A stretch of 64,000 bases of DNA. It comes from Myxococcus stipitatus. GTDB lineage: Bacteria; Myxococcota; Myxococcia; Myxococcales; Myxococcaceae. Under the pieces are notes generated by a model that saw nothing but the letters and a program-made list of their open reading frames with translations, ran no database searches and was not told the origin of the DNA. Positions 1 to 10,437 of this stretch are shown piece by piece. The stretch lies in assembly GCF_021412625.1 (NCBI RefSeq), contig NZ_JAKCFI010000007.1, positions 124,001-188,000 of the forward strand, in the 5' to 3' direction. The position numbers were made by a program, and so were the translations under genes. The stretch's first letter is position 1. Each line of letters opens with the position of its first letter.

Positions 1-2
1 AC

Positions 3-1886
3 ATCTTCAAGGAAGGCCATGACGTCCTCGTCGCCGTCGTGCGCTGGCGCCAGGTCGCCCCCCAGGGCCAACAGACCGACTGGGCCGAGGCTCCCATGCG
101 TGCGCTCGGCAACGACGCCTGGGAGGCCGACTTCCCGCTCGAGCGCAATGGCCGCTACCAATACACGATTGAAGCCTGGCCGGACCTGTTTCGCACCTGG
201 ACGTCCGAGCTGAAGCGCAAGGTGGACGCCGGCCGCGACGTGCGCAGCGAGCTGTTGGAGGGCGCGGCCCTCCTGGAGTCCGCGGCCGCCCGCGCCAGGG
301 GCGTGGACGCGGACGACGCGCGGCTGCTGTCCGAGGCGGCGGTGAGGTTGCGTCAGCCCGCGGGGCCGGAGCTGGTCGCCGTGGCGCTGGCGCCGGAGCT
401 GGCCGCCGTCGCATCGAATCATCCGGACCGCGCGCTGGCCCGGCGCCACGAGACGGTGTTCGAGGTCTTCGCGGACCGGGAGAAGGCGCGCTTCGGCGCC
501 TGGTACGAGTTCTTCCCCCGCTCGGCCAAGCGCGACGGCCGCACGCACGGCACCTTCAAGGACGCGGAGGCGTGGCTGCCGTATGTCCAGGACCTGGGCT
601 TCGACGTCGTGTACCTGCCGCCCATCCACCCCATCGGCCGCACCGCGCGCAAGGGCAGGAACAACAGCCTGAAGGCGGGCCCGGAGGACGTGGGCAGCCC
701 CTGGGCCATCGGCGCCGCCGAGGGGGGACACAAGGCCGTGCACCCCCAGCTGGGGACGCTCGCGGACTTCCGCCACTTCGTGGAGGCGGCGCAGGCGCGC
801 GGCATCGAGGTGGCGCTGGACCTGGCGTTCCAGTGCTCCCCGGACCACCCCTACGTGAAGGAGCACCCGGAGTGGTTCCAGCGGCGCCCGGACGGCACCA
901 TCAAGACGGCGGAGAACCCGCCCAAGCGCTACGAGGACATCGTCAACTTCGACTGGATGGGCCCCGCGCGCGAGGCGCTGTGGACGGAGCTGGAGTCGGT
1001 GGTGCTGCACTGGGTCCAGCAGGGCGTGCGCACCTTCCGCGTGGACAACCCCCACACCAAGCCCATCCAGTTCTGGGAGTGGCTCATCCGCCGCGTGCAG
1101 GACCGCCACCCCGACGTCCTCTTCCTCTCCGAGGCCTTCACCCGCCCCAAGGTGATGAAGGCCCTGGCGAAGGTGGGCTTCACCCAGTCGTACACGTACT
1201 TCACGTGGCGCAACTTCAAGGGGGAGCTGGAGGCGTATCTGGAGGAGATCACCCGGCCGCCGGTGTCCGACTACTTCCGCGGCAACCTGTGGCCCAACAC
1301 GCCGGACATCCTCCCGGAGCTGCTCCAGAACGCGGGGCCCGGCGCGTTCCGCCTGCGCGCGGCGCTTGCCGCCACGCTCTCCTCCGTCTACGGGATGTAC
1401 TGCGGCTTCGAGCTGTGCGAGGGCCGCCCCCTGCCCGGCAAGGAGGAGTATCTGGACTCGGAGAAGTACCAGCTCGTCGCGTGGGACTGGGAGCGGCCCG
1501 GCCACATCCGGGACTGGATTGCCCGCCTCAACTCCGCCCGGCGCACGCTGCCCGCGCTCCACGCGTACGACACGCTGCGCTTCTTCGAGTCCGACAACGA
1601 GCGCGTGGTGTTCTATGGCAAACGCTCGGTGGATGGGACGAGCGCCGTCCTGGTGGCGGTGAGCCTGGACCCGTACGCGCCCCAGGAGGCGCTCCTGCGC
1701 CTCCCGCTGGACTGGCTGGGCGCGGCGCCGGACGAGACCTATCAGGTCCACGAGCGGATGACCGACCAGCGCTCGCTCTGGCAGGGCCCGGACCTGCAAG
1801 TGCGCTTGACACCCGAGCAGCCCGCGACCATCTGGGCCGTCTACCGCTTCCGCCGTACCGAGCACGCGTTCGACTACTACGAGTGA
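3..1886 (+). CDS. glgE: GlgE alpha-1,4-glucan:maltose-1-phosphate maltosyltransferase (5' partial)
   Basis: Adds maltosyl units from alpha-maltose 1-phosphate to the non-reducing end of cytoplasmic alpha-1,4-glucan; the last polymerising step of the GlgE pathway. The frame is open from base 3 with no start, so the N-terminus lies left of the window; the visible 627 or so codons cover the end of the N-terminal domain, the GH13 barrel and the C-terminal beta domain. Visible GH13_3 signatures are the nucleophile segment TFRVDNPHTKP (about base 1033), which is diagnostic for GlgE, and the acid/base segment FLSEAFTRP (about base 1122). A GTG at 39 is internal, because upstream codons (IFKEGHDVLVAVV) continue the family sequence. 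treS starts 15 bp downstream after a GAGAGG ribosome-binding site, so the gene heads or continues a four-gene operon. Confidence 0.95.
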   Translation: MFKEGHDVLVAVVRWRQVAPQGQQTDWAEAPMRALGNDAWEADFPLERNGRYQYTIEAWPDLFRTWTSELKRKVDAGRDVRSELLEGAALLESAAARARGVDADDARLLSEAAVRLRQPAGPELVAVALAPELAAVASNHPDRALARRHETVFEVFADREKARFGAWYEFFPRSAKRDGRTHGTFKDAEAWLPYVQDLGFDVVYLPPIHPIGRTARKGRNNSLKAGPEDVGSPWAIGAAEGGHKAVHPQLGTLADFRHFVEAAQARGIEVALDLAFQCSPDHPYVKEHPEWFQRRPDGTIKTAENPPKRYEDIVNFDWMGPAREALWTELESVVLHWVQQGVRTFRVDNPHTKPIQFWEWLIRRVQDRHPDVLFLSEAFTRPKVMKALAKVGFTQSYTYFTWRNFKGELEAYLEEITRPPVSDYFRGNLWPNTPDILPELLQNAGPGAFRLRAALAATLSSVYGMYCGFELCEGRPLPGKEEYLDSEKYQLVAWDWERPGHIRDWIARLNSARRTLPALHAYDTLRFFESDNERVVFYGKRSVDGTSAVLVAVSLDPYAPQEALLRLPLDWLGAAPDETYQVHERMTDQRSLWQGPDLQVRLTPEQPATIWAVYRFRRTEHAFDYYE

Positions 1887-1901
1887 CACCCTGAGAGGCG
1901 T

Positions 1902-3553
<1,652 letters not shown>

Positions 3554-3557
<4 letters not shown>

Positions 3558-4885
3558 CGACCCTGGACCTCACGAAGCTGCCCGAATACCTCAAGCACCA
3601 GCGCTGGTTCGCCGGGAAGGCCTGGCCCATCAAGCACGTGACGGTGGTGGACCACACCACCCTGCAAGGCACGCCCTGCGGCATGTCGCTCGCCGTGGTG
3701 GAGGTCGTCTACGGGCTGGGCCAACCGGAGCGCTACCTGCTGCCGGTGAAGCCCTCGCCGGACGGCGTGCGCGACGCCCTGGAGGACGACGACTGCCTGC
3801 GCGCCATCTTCGGCCTCATCCGCGACGGGGGGCAGCTGCCGTCCGCGTCCGGCCGCGTGGTGGGCGAATGGATTGGTGGCGACGAGGGGCTGGCCGCCGG
3901 CCCCCAGACGCCCGTGCGTCGATTGATGGTGGAGCAGAGCAACACCTCCGTGGTGCTGGGCGAGCAGGTCATCATCAAGGTCATTCGCAAGCTGGAGGCC
4001 GGGGTGAACCCGGAGCACGAGGTGGGGCGCTTCCTCGCCACGCGGACGACCTTCCGCGCCACGCCGACCCTGGTGGGGGCGCTGCGCCTGGAGGGCGTCG
4101 CGGGCGCCACGCTCGCGCTGGCCCACCGCTTCGTCCCCAACGCGACGGATGGCTGGAAGTACACGTTGGATCGGCTCCGGCAGGAGCGACCGCTGGGGGA
4201 GCGCTTCCTCGGGGAGATGGAGGACCTGGGCTCGCGCCTGGGAGACCTGCACCAGGCCTTCGGGTCCGCGCCTCCGGACGACCCCGCCTTCGCGCCGGAG
4301 CCGCTGCTCCAGGAGGACCTCCAGCGCTGGAGCGCCTCCATCGTCGGGGAGCTGGGCGTGACACTGGCGGAGGCCGGCAAGCTGCACCCCGACCTGGAGG
4401 GCCGGAGGGATCGGCTCATCGAGTACGCCCGACGCCTGGCCCTGGCGCCGCCGTCCGGACAGAAGCTCCGCATCCACGGCGACCTGCACCTGGGGCAGGT
4501 GTTGCGAGCCAACAACCAGTGGCTCATCTTCGACTTCGAGGGAGAGCCGGCGCGCAGCTTCACGGCGCGGCGGGAGAAGTACAGCCCCCTGCGGGACGTG
4601 GCGGGCATGCTCCGCTCGTTCGACTACGCGGAGGCCACGGTGGCGTTGGAGGGCGGCACGCCGCGCGGGCGCGTGGGCCCCAGCCGCGAGGCGTTCCTTT
4701 CGGGCTACCGCAAGGCGACGCGGGACGCGCCGTTCCTGCCCTCGGACGAGGCCAGCTTCGAGACGATGCTGCGGGCCTTCGAGTTGGAGAAGCTCCTGTA
4801 CGAAGTGAGGTATGAGATGCAGAACCGGCCCGACTGGGTGCGAATCCCCGTCGAGGCCCTCTTGAGGATGGAGGAAGCCCCGTGA
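3554..4885 (+). CDS. mak: Maltokinase (ATP:maltose 1-phosphotransferase)
   Basis: Phosphorylates maltose to alpha-maltose 1-phosphate, the GlgE donor. The frame stays open far upstream inside treS, but the real start is the GTG at 3554, overlapping the treS stop as GTGA and giving 443 residues, the usual Mak length. N-terminal cap region starts [14 protein letters not shown]; the kinase-like fold shows the Brenner-type catalytic motif [11 protein letters not shown] (about residue 310) followed by IFDFEGEP, the metal-binding DFEGEP typical of aminoglycoside-phosphotransferase-like maltokinases. The 3' end overlaps glgB by 4 bp. Context (glgE-treS-mak-glgB) makes the assignment firm. Confidence 0.94.
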
Positions 4886-7083
4886 GGAAGCCCTCGGACA
4901 AGGCACAGGTCGATGCGGAGCTTCAGCGGATCGTGGAGCTGCGGCACCCGGAGCCTCACTCCGTGCTGGGCATCCACGCGGACGGAGACGGCGTCGTGGT
5001 GCGCGCCTTCCGTCCGGACGCCGTCGCCATCCACGTCCTGCCGGAGTTCGGCGGGCGGGTGCCCATGACCCACCGGCTGGGGGGCGTCTTCGAGGCCCGC
5101 GTCAACGGCCGGGACCAGACGTTCAACTACCTGCTGGAGGTGGAGTATCCCGGCAAGCGCGTCTTCAAGCTGCGCGACCCGTACAGCTTCCTGCCCACGC
5201 TCGGGGAGATGGACCTGTACTACGCCGGCGAGGGGCGCCACGAGCGGCTCTGGGAGCGCATGGGCGCGCACCTGATCCACCACAACGACGTGCAGGGCAC
5301 GTCCTTCGCGGTGTGGGCCCCGACGGCGGCAGGCGTGTCGGTGGTGGGCGACTTCAACGGCTGGGACGGCCGGCTGCACGCCATGCGGCGCATGGGCGCC
5401 TCCGGCATCTGGGAGCTGTTCGTCCCCGAGGTGGGCGAAGGCGCGCGCTACAAGTTCGAGATCCGCCCCGGACAAGGAGGGCGGCTGCTCAAGGCGGACC
5501 CCTTCGCCTTCCGCGCGGAGGTCCCCCCCGCCACCGCGTCCGTCGTGCACGACCTGGGGCGCTACGAGTGGGGTGATGGGCGGTGGCTCGAGGCCCGCGA
5601 GGGACGTGGCGACGCCGCGAACCATCCGTGGAGCGTGTACGAGGTCCACCTGGGGAGCTGGCGCCGGGTGGTGGAGGACGGCGACCGTCCGATGACCTAC
5701 CGGGAGCTGGCGCCCGCGCTGGCTGAATACGTCGAGCACATGGGCTTCACCCACGTCGAGCTGCTGCCCGTCGCCGAGCATCCGTACGGCGGCTCCTGGG
5801 GCTATCAGGTGGGCAGCTACTACGCCCCCACGGCGCGCTTCGGCCATCCGGACGACCTGCGCTTCCTCGTCGACCACCTGCACCAGCACGGCATCGGCGT
5901 CATCATCGACTGGGTGCCGGGACACTTTCCCCGGGACGCGCACGCGCTCGGACAGTTCGACGGCACGGCGCTCTACGAGCACGCGGACCCACGCCAGGGC
6001 TCGCAGCCGGACTGGGGCACGCTGGTCTTCAACTTCGGGCGCAACGAGGTGCGCAACTTCCTCATCGCCAACGCGCTGTTCTGGCTCGAGGAGTACCACA
6101 TCGACGGCCTGCGCGTGGACGCGGTGGCCTCGATGCTCTACCTCGACTACAGCCGCAAGCAGGGCGAGTGGGTGCCGAACCGCTGGGGCGGCCGCGAGAA
6201 CGAGGAGGCCATCCAGTTCCTGCGCGAGCTCAACGACACCGTGCGCCGCAAGCACCCGGGCGCGGTGGTCATCGCCGAGGAGTCCACCGCGTGGCCCAAG
6301 GTCACCGCCCCCACCAGCGAGGGCGGCCTGGGCTTCCACTTCAAGTGGAACATGGGGTGGATGCACGACACGCTGTCGTACTTCTCCAAGGACCCCATCT
6401 ACCGCCAGTACCACCACAACCAGCTCACCTTCGGTCTGCTGTATGCGTTCAGCGAGCACTTCATGCTCCCGCTGAGCCACGACGAGGTGGTGCACGGCAA
6501 GGGCAGCCTCTACGGCCGCATGCCGGGAGACCCGTGGCAGAAGCGCGCGAACCTGCGCGCGCTGTTCGCGTGGATGTGGGCGCACCCGGGCAAGAAGCTC
6601 GTCTTCATGGGCGGCGAGTTCGGCCAGCCGTCGGAATGGAATCACGACAAGAGCCTGGACTGGCACCTGACGCAGGACCCGGGGCACCACGGCATCCAGA
6701 AGCTCGTGGCGGATCTGAACCGCGTCTACAAGGAGCTGCCCGCGCTCTACGACGCCGACAGCGAGCCGGTGGGCTTCCAATGGCTCCAACCGGACTCGGC
6801 CGCGGCGAACGTGCTCGCCTTCGTCCGGCGCTCGCGCCAGCCGGGGCGCCACGTGGTGTGCGTGGCGAACCTCTCGCCCACCGTGCGCGAGGGCTACCGC
6901 GTGGGCTTCCCCATGCATGGCCGCTACGTCGAGGTGGTCAACTCCGACGCGGACGTCTACGGCGGCTCCAACGTCGGCAATCAGGGGCAGCTGCACACGG
7001 AGCCCACGGGTTGGGATGGACAGCCCGCATCGGCGCTGCTCACCCTTCCCCCGCTCTCCGTGCTCTGGTTCACGCCGGGCTGA
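4882..7083 (+). CDS. glgB: GlgB 1,4-alpha-glucan branching enzyme
   Basis: Introduces alpha-1,6 branches into the linear glucan made by GlgE. GTG start at 4882 overlaps the mak stop by 4 bp; 733 residues is the standard length. An N-terminal CBM48-like module (about residues 25-230, with SVLGIHADG and FAVWAPTA segments) precedes the GH13_9 barrel: MGFTHVELLPVAEHPYGGSWGYQ near 290, nucleophile region GLRVDAVASMLYLDY near 410, acid/base VVIAEEST near 465, and LPLSHDEVVHGKGS near 530, followed by the C-terminal beta domain. It closes the operon; downstream is about 0.8 kb without a convincing gene. Confidence 0.96.
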   Translation: MRKPSDKAQVDAELQRIVELRHPEPHSVLGIHADGDGVVVRAFRPDAVAIHVLPEFGGRVPMTHRLGGVFEARVNGRDQTFNYLLEVEYPGKRVFKLRDPYSFLPTLGEMDLYYAGEGRHERLWERMGAHLIHHNDVQGTSFAVWAPTAAGVSVVGDFNGWDGRLHAMRRMGASGIWELFVPEVGEGARYKFEIRPGQGGRLLKADPFAFRAEVPPATASVVHDLGRYEWGDGRWLEAREGRGDAANHPWSVYEVHLGSWRRVVEDGDRPMTYRELAPALAEYVEHMGFTHVELLPVAEHPYGGSWGYQVGSYYAPTARFGHPDDLRFLVDHLHQHGIGVIIDWVPGHFPRDAHALGQFDGTALYEHADPRQGSQPDWGTLVFNFGRNEVRNFLIANALFWLEEYHIDGLRVDAVASMLYLDYSRKQGEWVPNRWGGRENEEAIQFLRELNDTVRRKHPGAVVIAEESTAWPKVTAPTSEGGLGFHFKWNMGWMHDTLSYFSKDPIYRQYHHNQLTFGLLYAFSEHFMLPLSHDEVVHGKGSLYGRMPGDPWQKRANLRALFAWMWAHPGKKLVFMGGEFGQPSEWNHDKSLDWHLTQDPGHHGIQKLVADLNRVYKELPALYDADSEPVGFQWLQPDSAAANVLAFVRRSRQPGRHVVCVANLSPTVREGYRVGFPMHGRYVEVVNSDADVYGGSNVGNQGQLHTEPTGWDGQPASALLTLPPLSVLWFTPG

Positions 7084-7229
7084 GCGCGGTGCCTGGCCCG
7101 GTGGGCACGGGCGCGGAGCTCACGCGCCCTCCGCCGCGGCCCAGACCAGGTCGACGGGCTGTTGAATTCCGGGAGAGAACACAGACAGAATGCAAGCAAT
7201 TAATTCGCAAATAAAGACAAACACAAATC

Positions 7230-7257
7230 AATCAAAGACAAATGATTGTCTTTGATT
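7230..7257. repeat. Perfect AT-rich inverted repeat with flanking AAAGACA heptamers
   Basis: Arms AATCAAAGACAA (7230-7241) and TTGTCTTTGATT (7246-7257) are perfectly complementary around the loop ATGA. The heptamer AAAGACA also occurs in direct orientation at 7213-7219 and 7269-7275, with its complement TGTCTTT at 7247-7253. The AT-rich stem without a following T tract is unlike a GC-rich myxobacterial terminator, so a protein-binding site or transcript structure is equally likely. Function unknown. Confidence 0.75.
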
Positions 7258-7285
7258 TCCAGGCGCAAAAAGACAGACATCGAGA

Positions 7286-7703
7286 CTGAACGACCGAGCA
7301 TGTAGGCATTGCGGCGGGGCGGCCCAGAGGGAGGGGACTCCCCAGGGGTACCAGGCGTCAGAAACCGCTGAGAACCCGTTCATGTAGGCACGACACTTCT
7401 GGGCTGGGTGGTGCCGGAGTCTCGGGGAGCGAGCACTCCCCTGAAAAACCCCTCAATATCTGTTCAGGTAGGCATCGCTCCGGAGCCGTCGCTCACGCAC
7501 CACCGAGCCCCTGGTCGGGAGCCCGGTGCAAATGCCTGATGAGGTGTTCAGTGAAGTTCGGGCTGCTGATCGCGAAGTGATCGCATCCCCCATCACGCAC
7601 CCCTTCCCCCAGTGATCCGCAATGTGACACTCAGCGGATCTGCCCCACGTCATCGCGAGGGGTTGCAGCGCCCCAGGGAGCTGAACATCCAGGCATGTAG
7701 GCA
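7286..7703 (+). repeat. Four copies of a degenerate 23-bp repeat (core CATGTAGGCA)
   Basis: Copies lie at 7286-7308, 7368-7390, 7452-7474 and 7681-7703. Each begins CTGA or CTCA and ends with CATGTAGGCA (third copy CAGGTAGGCA), with a variable middle; copies one and four both start CTGAAC. Starts are 82, 84 and 229 bp apart. The DNA between copies is not repeated. Every intact core contains ATGTAG, a start codon directly followed by a stop on the plus strand. Spacing and degeneracy do not fit CRISPR. Confidence 0.7.
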
Positions 7704-7900
7704 CGGCGTCCGCGATCCCCGGTGAAAGACGGCCGGCCGCGGAAGGCGGGCACCGCGAGGCCCCCGAGCGGCCCACCAGGCCCCCTCAAGCTCACTCCCA
7801 TGGCGGAGGACACGGCGAACCATCGCCTCGGGTTGCGGGCCTGCCTTGTCGCCTCCACCGTCAGGAGATGGACGTTCGACCCGGAACGGAGGAACCGCAC

Positions 7901-8110
7901 ATGGCTCGGAAGAAGATCGAGGAGGGCTACGGCGAGACGAGCGAGCAACGCCAACGACACCTGCGGGGCGACAACTTCTCGGAGCGCGGCCCACGGACTC
8001 CCGCCGAAGCCGAGGCCGTGCGCGGCACTCCGGACAAGGACGGCACGGTGGTGAAGATCCATCCCCTCGAGGACGAGGACGAGCCGGACCTCTGGCGCGG
8101 CGAACCTTGA
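7901..8110 (+). CDS. Small hydrophilic hypothetical protein
   Basis: A 69-residue, highly charged protein (starts MARKKIEEGYGETSEQ, ends in an acidic stretch HPLEDEDEPDLWRGEP). The frame opens at 7868, but the ATG at 7901 is preferred because GGAGGA lies a few bases upstream. No membrane segment, signal peptide or recognised domain; composition suggests a small cytosolic, possibly disordered protein. It stands alone downstream of the repeat region. Coding is inferred from the ribosome-binding site and ORF context only. Confidence 0.55.
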   Translation: MARKKIEEGYGETSEQRQRHLRGDNFSERGPRTPAEAEAVRGTPDKDGTVVKIHPLEDEDEPDLWRGEP

Positions 8111-8143
8111 GCCGACAAGCGTCGCGAAAGCTGGCGGCGCGGA

Positions 8144-8242
8144 CTACCCCCGCATGAACAGGAAGTAGATCAGCGCGCTCAGGACGAGCGACACGGCGAT
8201 GCTGCCCAGGCACCCCAGGCGATTCGAGAAGAAGAAGAACAT
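8144..8242 (-). CDS. Small single-pass membrane protein (32 aa)
   Basis: A short minus-strand ORF beginning MFFFFSNRLGCLGS and ending in a hydrophobic helix (SIAVSLVLSALIYFLF) followed by MRG. Almost the whole protein is one predicted transmembrane segment, and the frame is free of the Arg/Pro bias of shadow ORFs. An in-frame GTG at 8263 would add seven residues (VTRFRLA). It lies just downstream of the GGCT-family gene on the same strand. Function unknown. Confidence 0.5.
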   Translation of the reverse strand: MFFFFSNRLGCLGSIAVSLVLSALIYFLFMRG

Positions 8243-8286
8243 GGCCAGGCGGAATCTAGTCACCCCGCCCTGGCCGGACAGGCGGG

Positions 8287-8808
8287 CTAGGCGCCGCGCT
8301 TGAGCCGCTCCACGTAGTCCGCGGGGAGCCCGGCCGCCTGGGCGCCACGCACCAACGCCTCCACGAAGCGGGGACTCACCGGGCCATCCCCGGACGCGCG
8401 CCGGGGATTCGTGACGAACGCGGTGGCCTCCACCTGCTCGCCATTCACGAGGACCTTCACGGGGCGCTCCACGCACATCCCCGTCACGAAGCCCTCCTTG
8501 TGCTGGACGATGGGCCAGTCCTGCCCGCGAATCTCGAAGAGGCGACCGAACACACGGCCCCCCGGCGCATCCGCCAGCCCCGCCACGCGCCCGCCCCACC
8601 AGCGCGAGGGGAAGTCGTAGACCAGGTCCACGTCCACCGCCTCCGCCAGCTTCCCCTCCGGCAACTCGAAGAAGGCATACGAGTGCTGCTGCTTCCACTC
8701 GTCGAAGGCGGCCCGGTCCAGGATGGTGGAATACGCGAAGTACAGCCGCTTCGCGTTCGGGTCCGCGCCCTCTCGGGCCTTCATGACCTGGTCATAGTGC
8801 GAGTCCAT
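8287..8808 (-). CDS. Gamma-glutamylcyclotransferase-family protein
   Basis: A 173-residue protein with the GGCT/AIG2-like beta-barrel signatures: the substrate-loop start RLYFAYSTI near residue 21 (families usually have YFAYGSN; here Ser replaces Gly), GRVFGRLFEI in the middle, and HKEGFVTG near 103, whose Glu matches the catalytic acid position. Members release 5-oxoproline from gamma-glutamyl peptides or amines, though many are uncharacterised. It follows the GbsR-like regulator by 15 bp on the same strand and may be third in the polyprenyl synthetase operon. Exact substrate not inferable. Confidence 0.7.
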   Translation of the reverse strand: MDSHYDQVMKAREGADPNAKRLYFAYSTILDRAAFDEWKQQHSYAFFELPEGKLAEAVDVDLVYDFPSRWWGGRVAGLADAPGGRVFGRLFEIRGQDWPIVQHKEGFVTGMCVERPVKVLVNGEQVEATAFVTNPRRASGDGPVSPRFVEALVRGAQAAGLPADYVERLKRGA

Positions 8809-8823
8809 GTCCGCTCCCCTGAG

Positions 8824-9414
8824 CTACTTCTCGCCCCGCCGCCCCGCGCCGTCGCGGAACACCGCCAGCACCCCGGACACGTCCAGGCGCGAGGTCTTGA
8901 TGAACAACCGCAGCGCGCGCTCCACGTGCTCGGCGAGCGTGGCCATCTTCTCCAGCCGCTCCAGCCGCTCGCCCGGCACGTGCCCCGCCGCCTCCGCCAA
9001 CCTGCGCGCCTCCGCCAGGTCCGCGCGGATGCGGGCCACGAAACCCGCCTCCCGCTCCTCGATGACGTGTCGGACCATCCGCACCAGGTCCGTCTCCGCC
9101 CCGTAGCGCCACACCGTGTCCTGCGGCAGCCGCACCCGCTGGATGACGCCCCAGCGCTCCAGATCCCGCAGCAGCATGGAGACGCCGCCCTTGGACAGGT
9201 CCAGCTCGCGCTCGATCTCCCCCGCAGTCAGCGGCTCGCCGCGCAGGTAGAGCAGCGCCCACACCCGGCCCTGGTTGCGCTTGAAGCCCCAGAACTCGAT
9301 GACGTTGCCCACCGCGTCCACCGCGATGGCTTCCCAGGGGGCCAAACGCCCCTCGGACAGCGGAGCCTCCGCCCCCGTGCTCCCGTGTCCCCCCGTCCAC
9401 AGGTAGCCCTTCAT
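8824..9414 (-). CDS. GbsR/MarR-family transcriptional regulator
   Basis: A 196-residue winged-helix regulator of the GbsR type (COG1510-like). Recognisable segments are the N-terminal GNVIEFWGFKRNQGRVWALLYL, the HTH region LTAGEIERELDLSKGGVSMLLRDLERWGVI (about residues 62-92) and a C-terminal helical region with many Arg/Glu. Start is the ATG at 9414, overlapping the upstream polyprenyl synthetase stop as ATGA, so the two are translationally coupled. A 20-bp palindrome ahead of the synthetase gene (10438-10457) is a plausible operator for this protein. Confidence 0.85.
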   Translation of the reverse strand: MKGYLWTGGHGSTGAEAPLSEGRLAPWEAIAVDAVGNVIEFWGFKRNQGRVWALLYLRGEPLTAGEIERELDLSKGGVSMLLRDLERWGVIQRVRLPQDTVWRYGAETDLVRMVRHVIEEREAGFVARIRADLAEARRLAEAAGHVPGERLERLEKMATLAEHVERALRLFIKTSRLDVSGVLAVFRDGAGRRGEK

Positions 9415-10409
9415 GCAGCGCGTCCTTGCACCTGCGCGGCGATCCCCGCCGACAGCTTGCGCGCCCAGTCCACCAGCTCCGCGCCCGCGGGCTCCTGGGC
9501 GAAGTGCCCCAGCTTGTCCAGGGCCGCTTCGATCTCCACGTTCATCCGCGCCATGGACGCCTCCACCGCGCCGGTGGCCTCGATGGCCGCGCCAATCTCC
9601 TTGGTCCGCTCCGGGGTGATCACGGAGAAGGCCCACGCGTCCTTCAGCTTACGCCGCAGCGATTCGTCCTTCGCCACCGCCAGCAGGATGGGCATCGACG
9701 GCGTGCGGGAATGGACATCCGCGTAGCGGGGCTTGCCCGGGTCGGTGCCGAGGATGTCGCGGATGTCGTCGGCGATCTGGAACGCCACGCCCAGGTGACG
9801 GCCGAACCCGTCGAAGCGCTCCACCGCCTCCGGCCGCTCGGACAACGTCGCCGCCGCGTGCCCGCACCAGCCGAACAGCGAGCCCGTCTTGCCCTCGGCG
9901 ATGAAGCGCAGCCGGTTGAGCGGCAGGTCCAGGTCGCCGCGCGCCTCTACCTCCGCGATGGCCGCGCGCGTCATCTCCGCCACGATCGCCAGCGCGGACA
10001 GCGTCAGCCGCGAGTCCAGGCGCGCCAGTTGGTGCAGGCCCGTCGACAGGATGAGGTCGCCGCTCATCACCGCCACGATGTTGCCCCACCGCGCGTTCAC
10101 CGTCGGCCGGCCCCGGCGGAACATGCCCGCGTCCACCACGTCGTCGTGCAGCAGGCTCGCCGAGTGGATGAGCTCCGCCGCCACCGCGACGTCCACCAGC
10201 CGCTCCGGCGCCACGCCCACCGCCCCACCGAACAGACGCACCAGCATGGGCCGGGCGCGCTTGCCACCACTGCCCAGGCACAGGTGACGGGCCGCCTCCA
10301 TCAGCGTGTCGCCCTTCACGTCGGGACCGGCGTCGCCATCCACCAGCGTGGTGCTCAGCCGCTGCTCCACCGCCCCCAGAAAGTCCGTCAGCTCCCGAGC
10401 CAGATCCAT
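9411..10409 (-). CDS. Polyprenyl synthetase (trans-isoprenyl diphosphate synthase)
   Basis: A 332-residue class I prenyltransferase that condenses isopentenyl diphosphate with an allylic diphosphate to give a trans polyprenyl diphosphate for quinones or carotenoids. The chain shows LGSGGKRARPMLVRL (about residue 52), the first aspartate-rich motif LLHDDVVDAG (about 92) and the second, FQIADDIRDILG (about 222). GAGGAG precedes the ATG at 10409. Product chain length cannot be read from the sequence with confidence. First gene of an operon with a GbsR-like regulator. Confidence 0.88.
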   Translation of the reverse strand: MDLARELTDFLGAVEQRLSTTLVDGDAGPDVKGDTLMEAARHLCLGSGGKRARPMLVRLFGGAVGVAPERLVDVAVAAELIHSASLLHDDVVDAGMFRRGRPTVNARWGNIVAVMSGDLILSTGLHQLARLDSRLTLSALAIVAEMTRAAIAEVEARGDLDLPLNRLRFIAEGKTGSLFGWCGHAAATLSERPEAVERFDGFGRHLGVAFQIADDIRDILGTDPGKPRYADVHSRTPSMPILLAVAKDESLRRKLKDAWAFSVITPERTKEIGAAIEATGAVEASMARMNVEIEAALDKLGHFAQEPAGAELVDWARKLSAGIAAQVQGRAA

Positions 10410-10437
10410 GTGCGCCGTTCTCCTCACACGTTCATAT

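Larger units (their letters stand above)
7084..7900. other. Non-coding region downstream of glgB
   Basis: About 820 bp with no ORF that looks like a protein; minus-strand frames across it are rich in Arg, Pro and Ser and show no family motif. It holds a markedly AT-rich segment (about 7187-7260) unlike its surroundings, with a perfect 12-bp inverted repeat, several AAAGACA heptamers, and four dispersed copies of a degenerate 23-bp repeat, annotated separately. The last part contains the leader of the small gene at 7901. A small RNA or protein-binding array is possible; no known RNA family was recognised. Confidence 0.6.

Noticed and set aside
7530-7555. Fifth, inverted copy of the 23-bp repeat (TGCCTGATGAGGTGTTCAG)
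   Set aside because: Needs a 4-base gap and several mismatches to align; too weak to count.
7286-7703. CRISPR array
   Set aside because: Repeats are degenerate, only four, unevenly spaced, the intervals are far too long for spacers, and no cas gene is near.
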